Below, one piece after another: positions 42,765 to 51,181 of a stretch of DNA of 64,000 nucleotides (position 1 is its first letter; every line of letters starts with the position of its first letter). The stretch is from RGIG3102 sp964649845 (lineage in GTDB: Bacteria; Bacillota; Clostridia; Oscillospirales; Ruminococcaceae). The stretch spans positions 1 through 64,000 of the forward strand of contig CAZYSS010000001.1 in assembly GCA_964649845.1 (NCBI GenBank), given 5' to 3'. The translations under genes and the position numbers were made by a program. The notes beneath the pieces were generated by a model, which had not been told where the DNA came from, made no database searches, and worked only from the letters and a program-made list of their open reading frames with translations.

Positions 42765-43646
42765 ATGGAGATAAGACAGTTGACCACCTTTGTGACCGCC
42801 GCCCAGATGAACAGCTTTTCCAAGGCCGCCGAAAGCCTGGGATATACCCAGTCTGCCGTGACCATACAGATAAAAAATCTGGAGGATGAGCTGGGCACCA
42901 AGCTGTTTGACCGCATGGGCAAGCAGGTAAGTCTGACAGGCTACGGCAAGGATTTTATGGCCCATGCTGTAAATATTCTGAAAGAGGTAAACCTGGCCAA
43001 GCTGGCTGTAAAAGGTCAGACAGAACTGAACGGCAGCATTACCATAGGCACCAACGAATCCCTGTGTTTTACTAAACTGCCTGCCATACTGACCTATTTC
43101 CGCGAACATCATCCAAAAGTAAACATTAAAATACTGTTTGACTCTCCAGACCCTCTGCTGGAAATGATGGACCACGGCAAAATTGACCTGGCATATTTTC
43201 TGGACGAACCCCGTTACAGCCACAGCTGGGTAAAGGAAATGGAAGAAAAAGAGCCTATAGTGTTTGTATGTGCCCACCGCTGCCGTTTTACAGGGCAGAA
43301 AGGGCTGAAAGTGGAAGATTTTCTTGACCAGCCGTTTTTTCTGACTGAACAGAATGCCAACTACCGCCGCGCACTGGACCAGTATCTGGCCAGCAAAAAA
43401 ATATCACTGATTCCTTTTGTGGAAATCAGCGATACAGAATTTATCCTGAAAATGGTAGAGCTGAACAACGGGATGTCTTTCCTGCCTCATTTTGCAGTGC
43501 AGAAAAGCGTGGAAGAGGGCAGGTTGTCCATATTGGATGTGTCAGAGCCGGATATAAGTATGTACAGGCAGATTTTCTACCACAAAGACAAAATGCTGAC
43601 ACGGGAAATGGAAGAATTTATCCGTGTGGCAAAGATGGATTTGTAA
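42765..43646 (+). CDS. LysR-family transcriptional regulator
   Basis: A 293-aa regulator. The N-terminal winged helix-turn-helix is MEIRQLTTFVTAAQMNSFSKAAESLGYTQSAVTIQIKNLE (residues 1-40) and the effector-binding domain covers about 88-290 (GSITIGTNESLCFTKLPAIL). The ATG at 42765 is chosen over a GTG at 42753, as GAGG lies between them. LysR regulators usually act on a divergent gene, but the upstream gene here runs the same way, so the target is unclear. Confidence 0.93.
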   Translation: MEIRQLTTFVTAAQMNSFSKAAESLGYTQSAVTIQIKNLEDELGTKLFDRMGKQVSLTGYGKDFMAHAVNILKEVNLAKLAVKGQTELNGSITIGTNESLCFTKLPAILTYFREHHPKVNIKILFDSPDPLLEMMDHGKIDLAYFLDEPRYSHSWVKEMEEKEPIVFVCAHRCRFTGQKGLKVEDFLDQPFFLTEQNANYRRALDQYLASKKISLIPFVEISDTEFILKMVELNNGMSFLPHFAVQKSVEEGRLSILDVSEPDISMYRQIFYHKDKMLTREMEEFIRVAKMDL

Positions 43647-43706
43647 AGTCAAAACAAGTGTACTGAAACATTTCTGAAAATCAGATTAAACATCAATTCA
43701 AGCAAG

Positions 43707-43730
43707 AAGGAGGCAATGCCTCCTTTTTTG
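43707..43730. terminator. bidirectional terminator between LysR and DUF1287 genes
   Basis: AAGGAGGC pairs with GCCTCCTT around AAT, followed by a T run; it lies between convergent genes. Confidence 0.8.
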
Positions 43731-43741
43731 TTTGCAGTATT

Positions 43742-44449
43742 TTACTGTTCCCATTCCACAAGCACTGATGAATCTATCACCGATGCGTCAAATCGGTAAT
43801 GGCGCAGCACATCATCGCGTTTCAGATAGTCCTCTTCCCTTACAGGCTGGCCACCGTTGTGTATTATATATGTCTTACCATCTTTTGTTCTTTTATCGCT
43901 CACTATACCGATATGCCGGTTGTCTTTGAAAATCACAATATCTCCCGGCTGCCATTGGGAAATATCTGCGGTGTCTGCAGTTATTTCTGTGGCATATTTG
44001 TCAAAAAACACTCGCAGGTTTACCACTCGGCGGAAATCTATGTCCGGGTCCCTTACATCCACACGAGGATAATCCAGGGGATGCAGTGCAATATCCCTGT
44101 CCACCATAAGACGCAGGCTGTAGCCTGCATTTCTGAAAGCACGCCACACCACATCTGTGCAGACGCCCACATCATCAGCCGGATAACCGCCATCCACATA
44201 ACTGCCGTCATATCTGGGGTGATTTTCTGCATCCTGGCGGGCGCCAAGGAGTATTTCTGTATAGTCATCAATGCCATCGGCATCAAAATCCACAGGACTG
44301 GTCACAGTCTGTATACCAAAATCTGCGGCAGTATAGGATTTTTTGGGAATCAGATTATAATAATCTGCCAGCCTGTAACCACTGACAATAAAAGGCACAA
44401 AAGCAAGAAAGATAATAAATGCCGATACTCGGCCTACAATTTTCACCAT
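43742..44449 (-). CDS. DUF1287 (NlpC/P60-like) exported protein
   Basis: A 235-aa protein with a signal-anchor helix (about 8-26), so the domain lies outside the membrane. The DUF1287 core is recognisable: GVCTDVVWRAFRNAGYSL contains the probable catalytic Cys, QPGDIVIFKDNRHIGIVSD the His, and YIIHNGG follows. This family resembles NlpC/P60 peptidases of the cell wall. Before it lies DFDADGIDDYTE, an acidic loop like a calcium-binding thrombospondin-3/EF-hand repeat. AAGGAGC precedes the start and a TATAAT sits upstream on that strand. Exact substrate unknown. Confidence 0.87.
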   Translation of the reverse strand: MVKIVGRVSAFIIFLAFVPFIVSGYRLADYYNLIPKKSYTAADFGIQTVTSPVDFDADGIDDYTEILLGARQDAENHPRYDGSYVDGGYPADDVGVCTDVVWRAFRNAGYSLRLMVDRDIALHPLDYPRVDVRDPDIDFRRVVNLRVFFDKYATEITADTADISQWQPGDIVIFKDNRHIGIVSDKRTKDGKTYIIHNGGQPVREEDYLKRDDVLRHYRFDASVIDSSVLVEWEQ

Positions 44450-44624
44450 AGATATGCTCCTTTTTATCCAATTATACCAGAAAAAAATTAAGATTTTATA
44501 AAGGATATATTAAATTGCAGTTTAATCTACCGATGTACGCTAAACTGTGAGGGACCGCAGCTCCCGGAATTACAGGAGCAGCTAACAGTCATCTCCTGCA
44601 CGTTTGCTGCATTCATCATAACAA

Positions 44625-44655
44625 AAAAGGTACAGCATTTCTGTTGTACCTTTTA
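44625..44655 (-). terminator. terminator of the cyclophilin gene
   Basis: AAAAGGTACA-type arms pair across the short ACAGAAATGCTG loop on the minus strand, followed by a T run. Confidence 0.75.
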
Positions 44656-44672
44656 CTCTTTTATATGTATGT

Positions 44673-45242
44673 TTATTTCCATGTTGGCGGAATCCAGCCG
44701 TGGTCCATAATAACAGGTTCGCCGAATTCCATACCTGCCAGGTCCAGTACCACTTTTTCAATCAGCTGTGTTTCCACCGGTGTGGTTACAACATAACCTT
44801 CAATAGCTGTCTGCACAGGTGTGGTTTCCACTTTTTCCAGACGGTAAATTTCTTCCATACCTTCGATAACCTTGCCGAAAACAGGGTAGATACCTTTGTG
44901 TTCAGGGCAATCTTTCAGAGGGAAGAACGGTTCACAGGCAGCGTTGCCTTTTTCGCCGTAGCCACCCATACATACACAGCCCGGGTGTGATGGCAGTGGT
45001 TCAATTTCAGGATGGAGGTCTGCTTCACGTGGGATAAGGTAACGGCTGGTTTCATTGTGGAAAGCAGTGTAGGAAAAATCTACCCATTTGCCAGGTACCA
45101 CACGTTCAACAGGGTGGTTGTTCATTACGCCTGCCTGTACACATTTTACAAAGCTGGCAACAGTGTTTGGTGCGGCTTCCGGCAGCAGTTCAATTACAAT
45201 TTTTGCTCCGTTTGCCATATAGATGGTTGCGGTTGGTTTCAT
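44673..45242 (-). CDS. cyclophilin-type peptidyl-prolyl isomerase
   Basis: A 189-aa cytosolic foldase that interconverts cis and trans X-Pro bonds. The cyclophilin core is present: IVIELLPEAAPNTVASFVKCVQ, then VERVVPGKWVDFSYT, a variable Cys-containing insert (HPGCVCMGGYG), and YPVFGKVIEGMEEIYRLEKVET. The classical active-site Arg-Phe pair is not obvious, and the insert is longer than usual, so activity may be weak. AGGAGG precedes the start. The C39-like gene lies 23 bases upstream on the same strand. Confidence 0.85.
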   Translation of the reverse strand: MKPTATIYMANGAKIVIELLPEAAPNTVASFVKCVQAGVMNNHPVERVVPGKWVDFSYTAFHNETSRYLIPREADLHPEIEPLPSHPGCVCMGGYGEKGNAACEPFFPLKDCPEHKGIYPVFGKVIEGMEEIYRLEKVETTPVQTAIEGYVVTTPVETQLIEKVVLDLAGMEFGEPVIMDHGWIPPTWK

Positions 45243-45264
45243 ATATATACCTCCTGTGGTATGT

Positions 45265-45771
45265 TTATTTGTTTTTGTCTTTTATTCCGATAATCATTGT
45301 GCCGAAATATCCGCGCTTTTTCAGAAAGGCCTCCAGATTTTTGCCATAATGGTCAGGCCCTGTGGAACTGCGGTATGTGTTGTACCCCACATAGCCTTTA
45401 TCTGTATGGTGCATTGCTGCAAAATGTGCCCCTATTTTAAACCCTTTTCTCCACCAGAAATACAGTATGCACGCGTCTGATCTCTGCGCAATTTCATCAA
45501 AACGTTTCCTGTTGCGGCTGATTTCCACCGGGAAGCCCTGTCTGCGAAAAAACATGGCAGGAGCCAGAAAAAAAGTGCCTGCATTACCGTGTACAAAAGG
45601 CAGCATATGCTCAAAATATTTTATCAGTCTTTCCGGTTTTGCCCTGTATCCCATAATACGCAGGGCATTATAGGTGGCAATCCAGCCACAGCCTGTGGCT
45701 GCAGATGAACGCAGACCATAGCGCCACTGTTCTTCTGGTATATTGTTCTGGCAGTAAATAAAGTCTTTCAC
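45265..45771 (-). CDS. papain-like/C39-like cysteine peptidase domain protein
   Basis: A 168-aa protein consisting of one domain. The N-terminal Cys motif SSAATGCGWIATYNALRIMG (C28) and the later His motif AHFAAMHHTDKGYVGYNTY match the C39-like/papain-like fold. There is no signal peptide or membrane helix, which is unusual for this group and suggests an intracellular target. It precedes the cyclophilin gene by 22 bases on the same strand, so the two may be co-transcribed. Confidence 0.75.
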   Translation of the reverse strand: MKDFIYCQNNIPEEQWRYGLRSSAATGCGWIATYNALRIMGYRAKPERLIKYFEHMLPFVHGNAGTFFLAPAMFFRRQGFPVEISRNRKRFDEIAQRSDACILYFWWRKGFKIGAHFAAMHHTDKGYVGYNTYRSSTGPDHYGKNLEAFLKKRGYFGTMIIGIKDKNK

Positions 45772-45871
45772 AGATGTTCCCCTCTGTTTTCTGATAATAA
45801 CTGTCTTCGTGCTTTAACCCGGATTATATTAATTACAGTTTAGCAAAAATATGGGGCATCTGCAAGATTAT

Positions 45872-45900
45872 TTGATAATTATCCCCGGGTATAGTATAAT
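45872..45900 (+). promoter_or_regulatory. promoter of birA
   Basis: TTGATA (45872-45877) and TATAAT (45895-45900) with a 17-base spacer, about 30 bases before birA. Confidence 0.7.
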
Positions 45901-45928
45901 TTTTACATATTTTTCAAAGGAGTAGCCT

Positions 45929-46705
45929 ATGAACAGTCTGTGCACAGAATATATAAAACAGAATATTCCCACCTTTTATCACACTGTACAGGTGGCAGAT
46001 ATGGTGGTTTCCACCAATGACAGTTTGAAACAGCTGGCAGAAAAGGAAAGAGAAGGCTATGTGCTGATAGCAGACGGACAGACAGCAGGCAAAGGCCGAA
46101 ACGGCAAAAGCTTTTTCAGTGAAAAAGGCAAAGGGCTGTATATGTCCATACTGCTGAAGCCCCGGTGTGATATATACCATTCACTGCTGGTCACCGCTGC
46201 GGCTGCCGCTGCTGCAGTGCAGGCGGTGGAAAACCGAGGTCCACAATGCAGCATAAAATGGGTGAACGATATCTATATAGCAGACAAAAAGGTGGCTGGC
46301 ATACTGTGCGAAGCCGCCCTGAAGCCAAATAGTCCTGTTTTAGACCATTTAATATTGGGTATTGGCATCAATACCCACAAAAGCACAAAACCTGCAGAAA
46401 TAGCGGATATTGCGGCAACTATAGAGGATTTTGCCCCTGCCCCTGACAGAAACAGGTTGGCTGCGGATTTTCTCACAGCGTTTTATAATTATTACAGCAA
46501 TTTTGAAAGCCGTGAATTTATGGCGATTTACAATGGTAAATCCAACATAACCGGCAGGGAAATCACAGTGCACGAAAGAGGCGGCAGCTACACCGCCACA
46601 GCAACCGGAATAGACGATATGGGCGGTCTGATCATAAAAACCGCTGACGGAAAAGAAAAAACGCTGGTATCAGCAGAGATAAGCATAAGAAAAAACAGCC
46701 TGTAA
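45929..46705 (+). CDS. birA: biotin-[acetyl-CoA carboxylase] ligase
   Basis: Attaches biotin to the AccB lysine, using ATP. The protein is 258 aa, group I: it lacks the N-terminal DNA-binding domain of E. coli-type BirA, so it cannot be a repressor. Catalytic motifs: ADGQTAGKGRNGKSFFSEKGKGLYMSI, KWVNDIYIADKKVAGIL and LGIGINT. It lies convergent to the fatty-acid operon containing its substrate accB. AAAGGAG precedes the start. Confidence 0.95.
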   Translation: MNSLCTEYIKQNIPTFYHTVQVADMVVSTNDSLKQLAEKEREGYVLIADGQTAGKGRNGKSFFSEKGKGLYMSILLKPRCDIYHSLLVTAAAAAAAVQAVENRGPQCSIKWVNDIYIADKKVAGILCEAALKPNSPVLDHLILGIGINTHKSTKPAEIADIAATIEDFAPAPDRNRLAADFLTAFYNYYSNFESREFMAIYNGKSNITGREITVHERGGSYTATATGIDDMGGLIIKTADGKEKTLVSAEISIRKNSL

Positions 46706-46718
46706 AGGCTGTTTCTTT
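46694..46718. terminator. terminator between birA and fabZ
   Basis: AAACAGCC pairs with GGCTGTTT, overlapping the birA stop, followed by T residues. It is the only clear hairpin at the downstream end of the fatty-acid operon. Confidence 0.7.
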
Positions 46719-46753
46719 TTATATATATTTTTTGAAAAGGAAAATGTTGTAAA

Positions 46754-47185
46754 TCAATCGCCTACAGCGCAGGTTATTTCCCCTTTTACAGCAATTTTAC
46801 CGTTTACTGTAGCCAGCACATCTGCAAAATAAAAGCCGCTGCGTTGGTTTGTCAGCGTCACTTTAAGGGTGAGCACATCTCCCGGCACCACCTGCTGTCT
46901 GAAGGAAATTTTGTTTATTCCCGTGAAATATCCGATTTTGCCTTTGTTTTCTTCTTTTGAAAGTAACAGTACACAGCCTGTCTGCGCCAGGGCCTCTACG
47001 ATAAGCACCCCCGGCATAACTTTCTTTTGTGGGAAGTGGCCCATAAAATGCATTTCATTGGCAGAAACGCATTTGCGGCCGATGATTGTGTTGCCATCTT
47101 CACTGATTTCGTCAATGACATCCACCAGCAGAAAGGGGTAGCGGTGTGGAATAATCTGTTGTATTTGGTCTGAGTTGTAAAGCAT
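46754..47185 (-). CDS. fabZ: 3-hydroxyacyl-ACP dehydratase FabZ
   Basis: Removes water from 3-hydroxyacyl-ACP in chain elongation. The protein is 143 aa, hot-dog fold. The motifs IPHRYPFLLVD and MHFMGHFPQKKVMPGVLIVEALAQTG carry the catalytic His and, next to it, the Glu of the FabZ active site. It starts 1 base after fabF ends, so it is the last gene in the operon. No fabA, fabM or fabN is visible, so unsaturated fatty acids must be made in some other way or by this enzyme. Confidence 0.96.
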   Translation of the reverse strand: MLYNSDQIQQIIPHRYPFLLVDVIDEISEDGNTIIGRKCVSANEMHFMGHFPQKKVMPGVLIVEALAQTGCVLLLSKEENKGKIGYFTGINKISFRQQVVPGDVLTLKVTLTNQRSGFYFADVLATVNGKIAVKGEITCAVGD

Positions 47186-47186
47186 A

Positions 47187-48425
47187 TTATTCCTCCCACT
47201 TTTTCAGAATGATTGAAGCATTGTGGCCGCCAAAGCCAAGAGAATTGCTCATTCCATAGCGTATATCCGCCTGTCTGCAGCTGTTGGCCACTATATCCAG
47301 GTCGCAGGCCGGGTCTGGGTTTTTATAGTTTATGGTTGCAGGCACAATGCCCTGCTGCAAGGCCTTTAATGTGATGATTGCCTCCACTGCTCCGGATGCC
47401 CCCAACAGATGGCCTGTGTTGGACTTTGTGCTGGAAACCATCAGCTGTGCGGCGTGGCTGCCAAAGGCTGTTTTTACAGCTTTTGTTTCTGTCTTGTCGT
47501 TCAGCGGTGTGGATGTGCCGTGGGCGTTGATATAATCAATATCCTGTGGCTGCAGACCTGCATCGGCAATGGCATCTGCCATCGCCTGTGCACCGCCGGA
47601 GCCGTCTTCTGCCGGGGCAGTAACGTGGAAAGCATCGCAGGTGGAGCCATAGCCCACAATTTCGCCATATATTTTTGCACCGCGTGCCCTGGCGTGAGTG
47701 TATTCTTCCAGTATAAGAACACCTGCGCCTTCGCCCATTACAAAACCGGAGCGGTCGGCATCAAAAGGGATGCTGGCCCTGGAGGGGTCGTCACCCATAT
47801 GCAGGGCGCGCATAGCCTGAAAGCCAGCTATTGCCAGCGGTGTGATGGCTGCCTCTGTACCGCCTGCCACCATAATATCCTGACTGCCGTCACGTATTTT
47901 GTGGAAGGCTTCGCCAATGGCGTTTGTGCCTGCCGCACAGGCTGTAACCACTGCGGCACAGCAGCCTTTTGCACCCAGGTCTATAGCCACACTGCCTGCC
48001 GCCAGATTTACAAGTGCCATAGGGATAAAGTATGGCGAAACTCTGGCAGGGCCGCGCTGTGCAAGATTTGTCCGGGCAGACTCTATGGTTTCAATGCCGC
48101 CTATGCCGCTGCCGATGATTACACCCATACGCTGCTGATTTATATTTTTCAGGTCAAGACCAGCATCTGTCACAGCCTGCTTGGCAGCGATGCGTGCAAA
48201 CTGTGTGAAACGGTCATTGAATTTGAAATCCTTTTTGGAGAAAAACCGGTCTGTGTCCAGATTTTTCACTTCCCCCGCCAGCTTTACACGGAAATCTGTG
48301 GTATCAAAATGAGTTATTCTGTCAATGCCGCAAACTCCGTCCAGAACAGACTGCCACATTTCCTCTGCTGTGTTGCCGATTGGGGACAGTGCACCCATAC
48401 CGGTGATAACTACTCTTCTTTTCAT
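47187..48425 (-). CDS. fabF: 3-oxoacyl-ACP synthase II (FabF)
   Basis: Condensing enzyme that elongates acyl-ACP with malonyl-ACP. The protein is 412 aa. The Cys-His-His triad is visible in VVTACAAGTNAIG, INAHGTSTPLND and SNTGHLLGASGAVEA, and the start VVITGMGALSPIG is typical. AAGGAGA lies before the ATG. It is between fabG and fabZ in the fatty-acid operon. Confidence 0.97.
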   Translation of the reverse strand: MKRRVVITGMGALSPIGNTAEEMWQSVLDGVCGIDRITHFDTTDFRVKLAGEVKNLDTDRFFSKKDFKFNDRFTQFARIAAKQAVTDAGLDLKNINQQRMGVIIGSGIGGIETIESARTNLAQRGPARVSPYFIPMALVNLAAGSVAIDLGAKGCCAAVVTACAAGTNAIGEAFHKIRDGSQDIMVAGGTEAAITPLAIAGFQAMRALHMGDDPSRASIPFDADRSGFVMGEGAGVLILEEYTHARARGAKIYGEIVGYGSTCDAFHVTAPAEDGSGGAQAMADAIADAGLQPQDIDYINAHGTSTPLNDKTETKAVKTAFGSHAAQLMVSSTKSNTGHLLGASGAVEAIITLKALQQGIVPATINYKNPDPACDLDIVANSCRQADIRYGMSNSLGFGGHNASIILKKWEE

Positions 48426-48436
48426 ATTTTTTCTCC

Positions 48437-49174
48437 TTACATTGCCATGCCGCCGTCAACGCAGATAACCTGGCCTGTGATATAGCGGCTGGCATCTGAT
48501 GCCAGAAACGCCACCAGCTGTGCCACGTCCTGTGCTGTGCCCAGAGTGCCCAGAGGAATATGGGACAGGATTTTAGCTTTCACATCCCGGGACAGCACAG
48601 CAGTCATAGCTGTGTCTATATATCCCGGTGCAACTGCATTTACACGGATGCCGCGGCCTGCCAGCTCTTTGGCTGCTGTTTTGGTAAGTCCAACTACCCC
48701 TGCCTTGCTGGCAGAATAGTTTGCCTGACCCATATTGCCGGACAGTCCCACAACGCTGGACATATTGATGATTGCACCGCCGCGCTGTTTCATCATCTGG
48801 CGTGAAACCTGCTTGATACAGTTGAAAGTGCCTTTCAGATTAACATTTATCACTGCATCAAAATCCGCTTCGCTCATACGCAGCAACAGATTGTCCTTTG
48901 TGATGCCTGCATTGTTCACCAGCACATCTATGTGGCCGTAATCCTTTACAATCTGTGCCACCATAGTTTCCACAGCGGCAAAATCTGATACGTCCGCCTT
49001 GTAAATCCTGCTGTCTGACCCCAGGGCAATGCATTCGTTCTGCACTGCCACAGCGGCTTCGTCACTGCCCACATAATTTATAATCACATTGTAACCCTGT
49101 GCCGCCATAAGCAGGGCGGTTTCCCTGCCTATACCACTGGCTGCACCGGTAATCAATACTGTTTTCTTTTCCAT
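48437..49174 (-). CDS. fabG: 3-oxoacyl-ACP reductase FabG
   Basis: NADPH-dependent reductase of the short-chain dehydrogenase family, 245 aa. The nucleotide site is ITGAASGIGRETA, the NNAG motif is present, and the catalytic Ser, Tyr and Lys lie in INMSSVVGLSGNMGQANYSASKAG. The end is GQVICVDGGMAM, typical of FabG. One base separates it from fabD. Confidence 0.97.
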   Translation of the reverse strand: MEKKTVLITGAASGIGRETALLMAAQGYNVIINYVGSDEAAVAVQNECIALGSDSRIYKADVSDFAAVETMVAQIVKDYGHIDVLVNNAGITKDNLLLRMSEADFDAVINVNLKGTFNCIKQVSRQMMKQRGGAIINMSSVVGLSGNMGQANYSASKAGVVGLTKTAAKELAGRGIRVNAVAPGYIDTAMTAVLSRDVKAKILSHIPLGTLGTAQDVAQLVAFLASDASRYITGQVICVDGGMAM

Positions 49175-49175
49175 A

Positions 49176-50093
49176 TTATTTCAAAGCCTCCAATGCCTTG
49201 TTGAGAGACGGTATGTCCTCTACTGTGTAAACAGGAATATCCCTGTTGATTCTGCGGACAAAGCCTGCTAGGGAATTGCCCGGACCGATTTCAACAAAGG
49301 TGTCCACACCCTGTGAAATCATATATTCCACGCTCTGCATAAAGCGCACACTGCTTTTTATCTGCTGTACCAGCAGGTCTGCAACCGGCTGATTGCTTTC
49401 TGTGCCTGTAACATTGTACACAACAGGCAGCCGGGGTTGTTTTATATCATAATTATCCAGCACTGCTTTCAGCTGCAGGGATGCATCTGTCAGCAGGGGT
49501 GAATGGAAAGCACCGCTTACGTTCAGCGGTATTGCACGGCGCAGTCCTTTTCCTTTCAGCAATTCAATAGCAGCGTCCACCGCAGAATTTTCCCCGGTGA
49601 TAACAATCTGCCCGGGGGCGTTGTAGTTTGCGATAGAGCATACGCCCACATCTGCCACAGCATTGCAGGCATCAAGTATGATTTTTTCATCCATAGCCAT
49701 AACTGCCACCATTTTTGTGGTTCCTGCTGGCAGTGCCGCTGCCATAATTCTGCCGCGCTGTCTCACAATGGCGCAGGCGTCTGCCACTGACATTGCACCT
49801 GCAAAGGCAAGGGCAGAATATTCACCCAGGCTTAGCCCTGCTGTATATGCAGGCTGTACGCCATATGCCGCAAGTATTTCTGCTATAGCCATAGAGGTGG
49901 CCACGATACAGCTCTGTGCATAGGCGGTGTCGTTCAGTTTTTCAGCAGAGCCTTCAAAGCACAGCTGTTTTATATCGAAATCAAGGTTTAAATTATCATA
50001 TATTTCTTTTGCGCTGTCATACCGGGCGTATAAATCTGCGCCCATACCCACTTTCTGTGAGCCCTGACCTGCAAACAAAAAACCAATTTTCAT
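49176..50093 (-). CDS. fabD: malonyl-CoA:ACP transacylase FabD
   Basis: Loads malonate onto ACP. The protein is 305 aa with FLFAGQGSQKVGMG at the start, the nucleophile motif GLSLGEYSALAFAG, the Arg region VRQRGRIMA and the His region SGAFHSPLL. All three active-site features are present. It lies 2 bases after the second FabK-family gene in the operon. Confidence 0.97.
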   Translation of the reverse strand: MKIGFLFAGQGSQKVGMGADLYARYDSAKEIYDNLNLDFDIKQLCFEGSAEKLNDTAYAQSCIVATSMAIAEILAAYGVQPAYTAGLSLGEYSALAFAGAMSVADACAIVRQRGRIMAAALPAGTTKMVAVMAMDEKIILDACNAVADVGVCSIANYNAPGQIVITGENSAVDAAIELLKGKGLRRAIPLNVSGAFHSPLLTDASLQLKAVLDNYDIKQPRLPVVYNVTGTESNQPVADLLVQQIKSSVRFMQSVEYMISQGVDTFVEIGPGNSLAGFVRRINRDIPVYTVEDIPSLNKALEALK

Positions 50094-50095
50094 AG

Positions 50096-51181
50096 CTAAC
50101 TCTCCTGTAATGCTTTATCGGCATCAGTAATCAGTTCATCCATAAGCTGTTTTACTGTGGTGATTTCTGTGATTCTCCATGCGTTGGAACCCACAAACAC
50201 CAGACCTTTTTCAATATTCCCTTTTGCCGCCTGTATCAGCGCCCGTGAAATACAGTAAGGTGTGTCCTGTGGTTTGCAGGGAGTAAGGCAGGCAAGGCAG
50301 TTCTGCACAGAAATATTGCCGCGCCGTTTTACTGCTTTCATAAAGTCATTCATCACCGCTCTACCCGGAAAGCCTGTAGGACTTTGGACAATGGCAATAT
50401 CCTCTTTTTTACAATCCACAACAGCCTGCTTGAAACGAATGTCTGCATCACATTCTTCTGTGGCAATGAAACGGGTGCCTATCTGCACGCCGTCTGCGCC
50501 AAGGTTTATAAAATGTGCAATATCCGCCCCTGTAAACACACCGCCGCCCACAAAAACAGGTATTTTTTTGCCGTATTTTTCGCGGCAGGGCTGCAGTTCT
50601 TTCTGCACCTGTGGCAGAATTTCCTCCAGAGTTTCACAGCTATCAGAAAGTAAATCTTCTTTTTTAAATCCCAGATGTCCCCCTGCCTGACTACCTTCCA
50701 CCACAACAAAATCTGGTGCTGTTTTGTGACGCCTGTCCCATGCTGATGTGATAAGTCGGATTGCCTTGCCGCTGGAAACTATTGGAGCCAACAGTATGTC
50801 CGCCCCCTGTGCCAGCCGTGGCAGTGACAGAGGCAGACCTGCACCGGAAATAATGGCATCTGCCCCTGCATCAATGGCGGCCTGAACCATATTGTCATAC
50901 TCTCTGCCGGCAACCATAATATTCACCGCCACCATACCTTTGCCGTTGGCGGTCTGCTTCGCCTTTTTTACATGGTCAATAATCGCCTGACGATTGATAG
51001 CAGTGGATTCCTGCCAGAAGCCGGGATAATTATATCCTGGGTGGGCCGCACTGATAACTCCCATACCGCCCTGCGCCGCCACAGCACCTGCCAGACCGGA
51101 CAGGGATATCCCCACACCCATACCGCCCTGGACAATAGGAACATCCAGAGTGCGGTCAGCTATTTTAACACTTTTCAACAT
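50096..51181 (-). CDS. second FabK/nitronate-monooxygenase-family flavoprotein
   Basis: A 361-aa FMN-dependent TIM-barrel oxidoreductase: PIVQGGMGVGISL, SGAGLPLSLP, VVVEGSQAGGHLG, VFVGGGVFTGADIAHFINLGADGVQIGTRFIATEE. Unlike classical FabK it carries a four-Cys cluster near the C-terminus (C295, C298, C302, C310 in QNCLACLTPCKPQDTPYC), which could hold an iron-sulfur cluster. It lies between fabK and fabD, overlapping fabK by 7 bases. It could be a second enoyl-ACP reductase or act in unsaturated-chain formation; this is inference. Confidence 0.8.
   Translation of the reverse strand: MLKSVKIADRTLDVPIVQGGMGVGISLSGLAGAVAAQGGMGVISAAHPGYNYPGFWQESTAINRQAIIDHVKKAKQTANGKGMVAVNIMVAGREYDNMVQAAIDAGADAIISGAGLPLSLPRLAQGADILLAPIVSSGKAIRLITSAWDRRHKTAPDFVVVEGSQAGGHLGFKKEDLLSDSCETLEEILPQVQKELQPCREKYGKKIPVFVGGGVFTGADIAHFINLGADGVQIGTRFIATEECDADIRFKQAVVDCKKEDIAIVQSPTGFPGRAVMNDFMKAVKRRGNISVQNCLACLTPCKPQDTPYCISRALIQAAKGNIEKGLVFVGSNAWRITEITTVKQLMDELITDADKALQES

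Noticed and set aside
44511..44624. Possible structured RNA between the DUF1287 and cyclophilin genes
   Set aside because: An AGCTCC/GGAGC hairpin exists, but the arms are short and nothing else supports a functional RNA.
47409..48485. Plus-strand 358-aa frame opposite fabF
   Set aside because: Shadow of fabF with implausible Cys content and no start signal.
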